Shown here in pieces: positions 1 to 5,704 of a stretch of DNA of 5,704 nucleotides. The number at the start of each line of letters is the position of its first letter. Within the stretch, counting starts at the first letter, position 1. Both the position numbers and the translations under genes were made by a program. The notes beneath the pieces were generated by a model. That model searched no databases. It was not told where the DNA came from and saw nothing but the letters and a program-made list of their open reading frames with translations. Source of the stretch: Actinomycetota bacterium (lineage in GTDB: Bacteria > Actinomycetota > Humimicrobiia > Humimicrobiales > Humimicrobiaceae); NCBI GenBank assembly GCA_023475715.1, contig JAMCVO010000162.1, positions 1 through 5,704 on the forward strand, given 5' to 3'.

Positions 1-2947
1 TATGCTTTTCAAGTATCTCGCTTGTGCCTTTTGTTGAAATTATTTTAAATCCCATTTTGAATAAGGCTTCAGCAATCGGAACAATACTATTTTTATCTTT
101 ATCATTTACGCTTATAAAAACTTTACCGCTCACTGGAAGAATCTGATTTGTAGCCACCTGGGATTTTGCAAAAGCAATGCCAAAATTTTTATCAATACCC
201 ATGACTTCTCCGGTTGATTTCATCTCAGGACCAAGAATGGTATCAAAACCAGGAAATCTGTTAAAAGGAAGAACTGCTTCTTTAATACTGAAATATTTCA
301 GATTAATGCTATCAACTCTTTTAAAATTTAAATCTTTTAATTTGTTTCCTGCCATGACTCTTGCAGCTATTTTTGCAAGCGGAACTTTTATCGATTTACT
401 GACAAACGGAACAGTTCTGGATGCTCTTGGATTTGCTTCAAGAACGTATACGGTTGAATTCTTTATTGCATATTGAATATTCAAAAGCCCGATTACATTC
501 AATTCTTTTGCAATCTTATATGTATAAGCTTTAATAGTTTCAATCACTTCTGTGCTTAAAGTAAAAGGCGGCAACACACACGCACTATCGCCGGAATGGA
601 TTCCAGCCTCTTCTATATGTTCCATGATCCCACCAATAAATAACTCACTGCCATCAAAGATCGCATCACAATCAACTTCTATTGCATCCTCCAAAAATTT
701 ATCTACAAGAATAGGTTTGTCCGGAGATATAAGCGATGCATTACTTATATAATTAACAAGACTCTCTTCATTATAAACAATGTTCATTCCACGGCCGCCC
801 AGGACATAAGAAGGCCTTACAAGAATAGGATAACCAATTTTGCCTGCAATGATTATTGCCTCTTCTGTTGTCATTGCGGTTCCATTTTCAGGTTGAGGTA
901 TTTTCATTTTATTAAGCATATTGCCAAATCTTTTTCTATCTTCTGCAAGATCAATATTATCGGGTGAAGTTCCGAGTATATTTACTCCTGCCTGTTGAAG
1001 TCTTAGGGCAAGTTTTAAGGGAGTTTGGCCTCCAAATTGAACTATCACGCCATAAGGTTTTTCTGCTTCAACGACATTCATCACATCCTCAAACGTCAAC
1101 GGCTCAAAATATAATCTGTCTGATGTATCATAATCAGTGCTGACTGTCTCCGGATTACAATTTATCATGATTGTTTCATAACCATCTTCGCGAAGTGCAT
1201 AAGAAGCATGCACACAGCAATAATCAAATTCTATCCCTTGTCCTATCCTGTTTGGTCCGCTTCCAAGTATGGCAATTTTTCTTTTTTCTGAAGGTCTGAT
1301 TTCATCTTCCGTTTCATAAGAAGAATAATAATAGGGTGTATATGCTTCAAATTCTGCAGCACATGTATCAACAGGTTTAAAGGTTGGGATAATGGAATAT
1401 TTCTTTCTCAAGCTTCTTATCTTTTCTTCACTGCATCCACATAAATAGCCTATCTGGGTATCAGAATACCCAAATCTTTTTGCGGCATATAATTTTTCTT
1501 TTGTAAGACTATCGGCATTGCATTTCTTAAAATCGTTTTCAAATTCTACAAGCTGCTTAATATTATTTAAAAACCATGGATCAATTTTTGTATAGTCAAA
1601 TATTTCTTCAATACTATGCCCAAGCTCAAAAGCAAGTTTTATGTAAAACACTCTGTCCTGGTTAGGGATTGAAAGATTATTGCTTAAAAGTTCCTTTTTT
1701 ATGTTATCGTGCCCATCGGATCCAAGCCCGTACCTGTCAATTTCAAGTGACCTTATTGCTTTTTGAAGAGCATCTTTAAAAGTTCTTCCTATTGACATAA
1801 CTTCTCCAACGGATTTCATCCTTGTTGTAAGGCTAATATCAGTTCCCGGAAATTTTTCGAATGCCCATCTTGGAAATTTAACTACAACATAATCTATGGA
1901 CGGCTCAAAACAGGCGGGTGTCTTTTTGGTAATATCGTTTGGAATCTCATCAAGGGTGTAACCTATGGCCAGCTTGGTGGCTATTTTTGCAATTGGAAAA
2001 CCTGTTGCTTTAGACGCAAGAGCACTGCTTCTTGAAACTCTGGGATTCATCTCTATTACAACCATTTTGCCATTTTCAGGATTTATGGCAAACTGTATAT
2101 TGGAGCCACCTGTTTCAACACCTATTTCCCTGATTATAGCAAGAGAAGCCTCTCGCATATTTTGATATTCAATGTCTGTCAGCGTTTGTGCCGGTGCAAC
2201 CGTTATGCTGTCACCGGTATGTACCCCCATCGGGTCAAAATTCTCAATCGAACAGACTATAACAACATTGTCGTTCCTATCACGCATAACTTCCAGTTCA
2301 TATTCTTTCCATCCTGCTACGGACTTCTCAACAAGAACCTGTGAAACTGGCGAAAACTCCAACCCTCTGGTCACAATTTCTATAAACTCTTCCTTATTGA
2401 ATGCCACTCCTCCGCCAATTCCGCCCAGTGTAAAGCTTGGTCTTACAACAAGTGGAAATTTGAGCTTATTGCTTATATCAAGAGCTTCTTTCAGACAGTT
2501 TACGTACCCGCTTGGAGGAACATCAAGATTTATATTTTTCATTGCTTTTTTGAATTTTTCCCTGTCTTCAGCTTTACTTATAACATCTGCATTTGCACCA
2601 ATCAATTCAACGCCATATTTTTCAAGAATTTTTTCCTTTGCCAGTCCAACAGCAATATTTAACCCCGTCTGACCACCCAGTGTTGGCAATATTGCATCGG
2701 GTCTTTCTTTCTTAACTATTTTACCCACATATTCTGTTGTAAGGGGTTCGATATATGTCCTGTCTGAAAATTCGGGATCGGTCATAATTGTTGCAGGATT
2801 TGAATTTACAAGTATTACTTTATAGCCTTCTTCTCTTAGAACCTTACATGCTTGAGTCCCCGAATAATCAAACTCGCAGGCTTGTCCGATTACTATCGGA
2901 CCTGAACCTATCAGCATTATTTTCTTTAAATCTTTTCTTTTAGGCAT
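1..2947 (-). CDS. carB: Carbamoyl-phosphate synthase large subunit (3' end cut by window edge)
   Basis: Synthetase subunit of glutamine-dependent carbamoyl-phosphate synthetase. It phosphorylates bicarbonate, adds ammonia channelled from CarA, and phosphorylates carbamate, using two ATP; cytoplasmic. My translation stays open for 982 codons from the ATG at 2947-2945 to the left edge. E. coli CarB has 1073 residues, so about 90 C-terminal residues are missing. Domains: first ATP-grasp half about 1-400 (RPSFTLGG with R169; WKEYE with E215; [10 protein letters not shown] with E299, N301, R303, matching E. coli numbering), oligomerisation region about 400-550, second ATP-grasp half about 550-935 ([10 protein letters not shown] with R711; EANPRASRT with E837, N839), then the start of the MGS-like regulatory domain. 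Ornithine-site residues E779, D787 and E890 and nucleotide-effector residues K952, T972 and T975 align with E. coli E783, D791, E892, K954, T974 and T977. The start overlaps the end of carA by 8 bases. Identity is secure; this is the pathway form, not a fused eukaryotic CAD type. Confidence 0.97.
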   Translation of the reverse strand, partial: MPKRKDLKKIMLIGSGPIVIGQACEFDYSGTQACKVLREEGYKVILVNSNPATIMTDPEFSDRTYIEPLTTEYVGKIVKKERPDAILPTLGGQTGLNIAVGLAKEKILEKYGVELIGANADVISKAEDREKFKKAMKNINLDVPPSGYVNCLKEALDISNKLKFPLVVRPSFTLGGIGGGVAFNKEEFIEIVTRGLEFSPVSQVLVEKSVAGWKEYELEVMRDRNDNVVIVCSIENFDPMGVHTGDSITVAPAQTLTDIEYQNMREASLAIIREIGVETGGSNIQFAINPENGKMVVIEMNPRVSRSSALASKATGFPIAKIATKLAIGYTLDEIPNDITKKTPACFEPSIDYVVVKFPRWAFEKFPGTDISLTTRMKSVGEVMSIGRTFKDALQKAIRSLEIDRYGLGSDGHDNIKKELLSNNLSIPNQDRVFYIKLAFELGHSIEEIFDYTKIDPWFLNNIKQLVEFENDFKKCNADSLTKEKLYAAKRFGYSDTQIGYLCGCSEEKIRSLRKKYSIIPTFKPVDTCAAEFEAYTPYYYSSYETEDEIRPSEKRKIAILGSGPNRIGQGIEFDYCCVHASYALREDGYETIMINCNPETVSTDYDTSDRLYFEPLTFEDVMNVVEAEKPYGVIVQFGGQTPLKLALRLQQAGVNILGTSPDNIDLAEDRKRFGNMLNKMKIPQPENGTAMTTEEAIIIAGKIGYPILVRPSYVLGGRGMNIVYNEESLVNYISNASLISPDKPILVDKFLEDAIEVDCDAIFDGSELFIGGIMEHIEEAGIHSGDSACVLPPFTLSTEVIETIKAYTYKIAKELNVIGLLNIQYAIKNSTVYVLEANPRASRTVPFVSKSIKVPLAKIAARVMAGNKLKDLNFKRVDSINLKYFSIKEAVLPFNRFPGFDTILGPEMKSTGEVMGIDKNFGIAFAKSQVATNQILPVSGKVFISVNDKDKNSIVPIAEALFKMGFKIISTKGTSEILEKH

Positions 2948-4040
2948 TATTCCTCTCAATAAGGTCTTTGAAATCTTTAAATACATATCTTGAATCGTAA
3001 GGTCCAGGTCCAGCTTCGGGATGATGCTGTATGCTGAAGGCTTTCATTTCAGGATATTCAATTCCTTCAACAGTACTATCATTTAAGTTTATGTGAGTTA
3101 TCTTATAAGAAGTCTTTTTTATTGCTTTAAGTGAATCAGGGTAAATTGAGAAACCATGATTCTGTGTCGTTATTTCTACTTTACCTGTTTTTAAATTTCT
3201 TACAGGGTGATTTCCTCCATGATGCCCGAATTTGAGTTTATAAGTCTTAGCTCCAAGCGCAAGCCCTATTAATTGATGCCCCAAACAGATTCCGAATATT
3301 GGTCTTTTACCCAAAAGTTCTGAAATATTTTTTATAGCATAGCTCATTGCTGCAGGGTCGCCAGGGCCATTTGAAATTAATATTCCATCCGGATTTAACT
3401 TGATAACTTCTTCCGGAGTTGCATTTGCTGGAACTACTACTACATTAAATCCGATATTATCAAGACATCTTAAAGTATTTAATTTTATACCGTAGTCTAT
3501 AACAACAACAGTATGTTTGAAGTTATATTTTTTCTTTTTATAGACATAGCTTTTTTTACATGTAACATATTTGGAAAGATCTCTTCCAACCATATCAGGA
3601 TATAAATCAAGCTTTTCTTTAAGTTTTTTTAAATTTCTTGTTTCGGTGGAAATAATACCTTTCATTGCCCCGCCTAACCTTATTCTTCTGGTGAGCATCC
3701 TTGTGTCAATTTCAGAAATACCGGTTATATTATATTTTTTTAAATATTCTTGCAGGCTGGATTTTGCCCTCCAGTTACTGTAATAATCAAAATATTCTCT
3801 TACAATAAAACCACTGACTTGTATTTTCTTTGATTCTATATCCTGATTGTTTATACCGTAATTACCTATCTGGGCATATGTCATTGTTACAATCTGACCG
3901 TAATAAGACGGGTCTGTAAGGATTTCCTGATATCCTGTCATAGAAGTGTTGAAAACAACTTCACCCATAACTTCTCCTTCGGAACCGAAATTCTCACCTT
4001 TAAATATCAGGCCATCCTGCAGCATTAGCACTGATTTCAA
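2940..4040 (-). CDS. carA: Carbamoyl-phosphate synthase small subunit (glutamine amidotransferase)
   Basis: Glutaminase subunit. It hydrolyses glutamine and passes ammonia through a tunnel to CarB; the resulting carbamoyl phosphate feeds pyrimidine and possibly arginine synthesis. The 366 residues are close to the E. coli length (382). The N-terminal CarA-specific domain covers about 1-150 ([20 protein letters not shown] at 26-45, the family signature). The class I glutamine amidotransferase domain covers about 176-362: NGPGDP at 224-229, nucleophile C252 in [17 protein letters not shown] at 271-280, and H340 and E342 in HHPEAGPGP, completing the Cys-His-Glu triad (E. coli C269, H353, E355). 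The start is TTG at 4040-4038, chosen because an AGGAGG site sits 8 bases upstream and because it gives the normal family N-terminus; the next ATG (codon 6) would cut into the first strand. It follows pyrC by 37 bases and overlaps carB by 8 bases. Nothing suggests loss of function. Confidence 0.97.
   Translation of the reverse strand: MKSVLMLQDGLIFKGENFGSEGEVMGEVVFNTSMTGYQEILTDPSYYGQIVTMTYAQIGNYGINNQDIESKKIQVSGFIVREYFDYYSNWRAKSSLQEYLKKYNITGISEIDTRMLTRRIRLGGAMKGIISTETRNLKKLKEKLDLYPDMVGRDLSKYVTCKKSYVYKKKKYNFKHTVVVIDYGIKLNTLRCLDNIGFNVVVVPANATPEEVIKLNPDGILISNGPGDPAAMSYAIKNISELLGKRPIFGICLGHQLIGLALGAKTYKLKFGHHGGNHPVRNLKTGKVEITTQNHGFSIYPDSLKAIKKTSYKITHINLNDSTVEGIEYPEMKAFSIQHHPEAGPGPYDSRYVFKDFKDLIERNNA
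2951..2957 (-). promoter_or_regulatory. Ribosome binding site of carB, inside carA
   Basis: The minus strand reads GAGAGGA, then 3 bases (ATA), then the carB ATG. The site lies inside the last codons of carA, as expected when the downstream gene is translated by ribosomes finishing the upstream one. Spacing is short, so initiation probably depends partly on coupling to carA. This supports the ATG at 2947 as the start. Confidence 0.6.
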
Positions 4041-4048
4041 GTATAAAT

Positions 4049-4055
4049 CCTCCTA
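4049..4055 (-). promoter_or_regulatory. Strong ribosome binding site deciding the TTG start of carA
   Basis: The minus strand reads TAGGAGG followed by 8 bases (ATTTATAC) and then TTG. This near-perfect match to the anti-Shine-Dalgarno sequence at ideal spacing is the main reason to accept TTG at 4040 over the ATG five codons further in. It lies in the 37-base pyrC-carA gap (4041-4077), which is otherwise A+T-rich and shows no terminator or clear promoter, so carA is probably transcribed from upstream. Confidence 0.85.
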
Positions 4056-4077
4056 AATATCTAGAAATTTAAAATAA

Positions 4078-5415
4078 TCAGCAGTTTTCACTTATAAATA
4101 CCAATCTTCCATTATTTATTGTATAAACTACTTCACCGTATAAATTTTGTCCGATGAACGCACTATTTTTACTTTTTGAGCAGAAATCTTCTTTTTCTAT
4201 TTTTTTATTTTTTTCTAAATCAATTATTGCAATGTCTGCTTTTTCACCAACTTTAATTGCCGGCGTTTTTATATTTAATATTTTTGCCGGACCAGACGTC
4301 AATAAGGCCACAAGCTTGCCTAGTTTTAATCTTTCTTCTCTTACCAATTTTGTATAAGAAGCTTTAAACAATGTTTCCAATCCAATTGTTCCGGTTGCTG
4401 CATCCTTAAAAGTAGTATTCTTTTCAGCTTCATAATGTGGGGCATGGTCACTTGCAATAGCATCTATGATCCCTTCAGAAATTGCACTTGCAAGAGCTTC
4501 CCTATCTTCCTCTGATTTCAATGATGGATTTACTTTTAAATTTGTATCATAACTTTCCAAAAAGCTGTCGTTGAAATAAAGGTGATGAGGTGTTACATCG
4601 CACGTAATATTTAATCCTTCTTCTTTAGCCCTTTTTATTAATATAATAGAGCCTTTGGAGCTGACATGAGTTATATGAATTTTAGCACCTGCCTTTTTTG
4701 CAAGCATTATGTCTCTGGAAACCATAAGTTCTTCTGCAAATCGCGAAATCCCGTCAAGCCCCAGTTTTGCAGAATAATATCCTTCGTGTGCAAGTCCGTA
4801 GTCTGAAAAATAATAATCCTCTTCATGTAATATTAAAGGCAGGTCAAAATGTGAAGCATATTTCATTATTTCATACATAAGTTTTGAATCCTGTACGCAT
4901 TTTCCGTCATCCGAAAAAGCAATTGCACCGGCTTCTTTAAGCAAACCTATTTCGGTCATTTCTCTTCCTTCAAGATTTTTTGTCATAGCTGCAACAGGAT
5001 ATATTTTAAAATCTATGAGTCTGGCTTTGTTTAATATATAATTCACTAAATATTCTCTATCTATCGGGGGATTTGTATTTGGCATACATGCAACGCTTGT
5101 AATTCCGCCTCTAAATGCTGCCATGGACCCGCTGTCAATGTCCTCCTCTTCTTCATTACCAGGTTCCCGCAAATGCACATGCATATCGACAAATCCTGGA
5201 AAAACAAAATAGTTTTGGGAATTTAGCACGACAGAATCTTTAGGCATATCTTCAATATTTATATTTTTATCTATTATCCTGATAATTCCATCCTGGATCA
5301 AAATATCTGAAACTATTCCCTTCTCAAACGAAGGTTCAAAAACTGTTCCTGATTTTATTAAAATATTGTCTTTTCCTATCGTATTTCTCATAGCTTCCAT
5401 TTTGTCAGTTAACAA
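4078..5415 (-). CDS. pyrC: Dihydroorotase, type I
   Basis: Zinc-dependent amidohydrolase that reversibly cyclises N-carbamoyl-L-aspartate to dihydroorotate, the third step of UMP synthesis; cytoplasmic. The longest reading is 445 residues, slightly above the usual 425-430. Visible motifs: DMHVHLREPG at 77-86 (metal ligands H79 and H81, substrate-binding R83), PNTNPP at 112-117 (N113), FSDDGK at 167-172 (metal-bridging aspartate), LHEED with H197, HITHVSS with H250, TPHH at 275-278, and ASDHAPH at 321-327 with catalytic D323. GLET at 345-348 and the C-terminal GEVVYTINNGR segment are also typical. These residues separate it from catalytically dead pyrC-like proteins and favour dihydroorotase over allantoinase or hydantoinase; the pyr neighbours agree. 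The start is uncertain: TTG at 5415 is the most upstream possible (in-frame TAA at 5419-5421), but ATG at 5400 (codon 6) or 5391 (codon 9) fits the family N-terminus equally or better. None has a strong ribosome site. The TTG lies 10 bases after pyrB. Confidence 0.95.
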   Translation of the reverse strand: MLTDKMEAMRNTIGKDNILIKSGTVFEPSFEKGIVSDILIQDGIIRIIDKNINIEDMPKDSVVLNSQNYFVFPGFVDMHVHLREPGNEEEEDIDSGSMAAFRGGITSVACMPNTNPPIDREYLVNYILNKARLIDFKIYPVAAMTKNLEGREMTEIGLLKEAGAIAFSDDGKCVQDSKLMYEIMKYASHFDLPLILHEEDYYFSDYGLAHEGYYSAKLGLDGISRFAEELMVSRDIMLAKKAGAKIHITHVSSKGSIILIKRAKEEGLNITCDVTPHHLYFNDSFLESYDTNLKVNPSLKSEEDREALASAISEGIIDAIASDHAPHYEAEKNTTFKDAATGTIGLETLFKASYTKLVREERLKLGKLVALLTSGPAKILNIKTPAIKVGEKADIAIIDLEKNKKIEKEDFCSKSKNSAFIGQNLYGEVVYTINNGRLVFISENC

Positions 5416-5425
5416 ATTTTAAATC

Positions 5426-5683
5426 TCATGTGCTGCCCAGCATTAAATAAATCAATGCCATCCTGACGGCCACTCCGTTAGTAATCTGTGTATTAATCTT
5501 AAATCCGTCATAATTTTTCCCATGGTTCATAACGTTTTCACTTATTTCTATTCCCCTATTAACAGGACCGGGATGCATTATTAGTGAACCCTTCTTCATT
5601 TTCTTCAATCTTTCCATATTTAAGCTTAAAAACCTGTTATATTCCTTAATGGAAGGATAATACTTCCTGTCTTGCCTCTCAAA
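5426..5683 (-). CDS. pyrB: Aspartate carbamoyltransferase catalytic chain, C-terminal part; frame broken upstream
   Basis: PyrB condenses carbamoyl phosphate with aspartate to give carbamoyl-aspartate, the committed step of pyrimidine synthesis. Only the last 85 codons can be read as PyrB: FERQ at the start, YPSIKEYNRF, then IMHPGPVNRGIEIS, then NGVAVRMALIYLML and a TGA stop at 5428-5426. HPGPVNRG is the aspartate-domain signature of the bacterial non-E. coli type, and NGVAVRMA forms the last helix; a full chain has about 305-310 residues. Directly upstream in the same frame is a TAA (5686-5684), where the family carries the Gln of the Arg-x-Gln substrate-binding motif (E. coli R229/Q231, just before ERQ/ERL). 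The Met at 5617 lies inside the conserved domain and is not a true start. The gene may be a pseudogene, contain a sequencing error, or be disturbed by a contig end; the remaining 18 bases cannot decide. The stop lies 10 bases before the pyrC TTG start. Confidence 0.88.
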   Translation of the reverse strand, partial: FERQDRKYYPSIKEYNRFLSLNMERLKKMKKGSLIMHPGPVNRGIEISENVMNHGKNYDGFKINTQITNGVAVRMALIYLMLGST

Positions 5684-5704
5684 TTATGTTTGTGATATCG
5701 ATAA
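5684..5704 (-). other. Interrupted upstream continuation of pyrB
   Basis: These 21 bases should encode the PyrB segment that normally reads roughly V-x-x-x-R-x-Q. In the pyrB frame they read L-S-I-S-Q-T-stop. The other two minus-strand frames do not give a clear family match either; one gives I-D-I-T-N-I-I before its own TGA. A same-frame reading with substitutions is possible (TAA is one change from the Gln codon CAA), as is a small deletion causing a frameshift, or unreliable bases at a contig end. Confidence 0.55.

Larger units (their letters stand above)
1..5704 (-). other. Part of a pyrimidine biosynthesis operon (pyrB-pyrC-carA-carB)
   Basis: The four genes lie on one strand with gaps of 10 and 37 bases and one 8-base overlap, and no terminator-like hairpin with a T-run separates them. 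They catalyse the first three consecutive steps to dihydroorotate, so a single transcript entering from the right is the simplest reading. The promoter and any leader attenuator lie outside the window. The same order is common in Firmicutes, where pyrK/pyrD, pyrF and pyrE often follow carB; their presence beyond the left edge is inferred only. Confidence 0.85.

Noticed and set aside
431..2460. Internal repeat within carB ([16 protein letters not shown] and EMNPR/EANPR pairs)
   Set aside because: This is the ancient duplication of the two ATP-grasp halves present in all CarB proteins, not a recent repeat or assembly duplication.
2172..2672. Plus-strand open frame of 166 codons, and shorter plus-strand frames near 177-476, 552-752, 1965-2344, 3571-3783 and 4154-4357
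   Set aside because: All lie antisense to highly conserved carB, carA or pyrC sequence. Their translations are low-complexity and Ser/Ile/Phe-rich, as expected for reverse readings of A+T-rich genes, and I recognise no motif in them.
4055..4070. 16-base near-palindrome with a TCTAGA core (one mismatched pair) just upstream of the carA ribosome site
   Set aside because: It is very A+T-rich with no loop, so a stable hairpin is unlikely, and it matches no operator I can name. Such repeats arise readily by chance in this composition.
4041..4077. Possible promoter or terminator between pyrC and carA
   Set aside because: The gap is only 37 bases. It shows no paired -35/-10 elements and no G+C-rich stem followed by a T-run; the strong ribosome site explains its recognisable signal.
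5426..5617. A separate 63-codon small gene starting at the ATG at 5617
   Set aside because: Homology to PyrB continues upstream of this Met for 22 codons (YPSIKEYNRF and FERQ), so the Met is internal to pyrB and not a gene start.

Overview
This window holds one strand-consistent, tightly packed block of the de novo pyrimidine (UMP) biosynthesis operon. All genes read on the minus strand, so transcription runs from the right edge to the left edge in the order pyrB (3' end only), pyrC, carA, carB (3' end cut by the left edge). The gene order, the A+T-rich sequence, the preference for AGA/AGG arginine and ATA isoleucine codons, and TTG starts behind an AGGAGG-type ribosome site suggest a low-GC bacterium. 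It could be a Firmicute (the pyrB-pyrC-carA-carB order is typical there) or an uncultured anaerobic lineage with a Firmicute-like operon. No ribosomal RNA or other phylogenetic marker is present, so this is inference only.

From right to left: (1) 5704-5426, the last 85 codons of aspartate carbamoyltransferase, preceded in frame by a TAA only 18 bases from the window end. (2) 5415-4078, dihydroorotase of the type I family with all its metal-binding residues. (3) a 37-base gap with a strong ribosome site. (4) 4040-2940, the glutaminase subunit of carbamoyl-phosphate synthetase, with a complete Cys-His-Glu triad. (5) 2947-1, the large synthetase subunit, overlapping carA by 8 bases and open for 982 codons until the window ends inside the C-terminal regulatory domain.

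Together the genes encode the first three steps of the pathway. CarA and CarB make carbamoyl phosphate from glutamine, bicarbonate and ATP. PyrB joins it to aspartate. PyrC closes carbamoyl-aspartate to dihydroorotate. The operon promoter and any PyrR-type attenuator or other leader control would lie upstream of pyrB, off the right edge. The rest of the operon (perhaps pyrK, pyrD, pyrF, pyrE) would lie off the left edge.

There is no stretch over 300 bases without a gene. I see no RNA gene, mobile element, CRISPR array, transcription terminator or convincing promoter. I did not find a novel system: this is ordinary housekeeping DNA. The one real anomaly is the broken reading frame of pyrB at the right edge, which falls exactly on the substrate-binding Arg-x-Gln motif.
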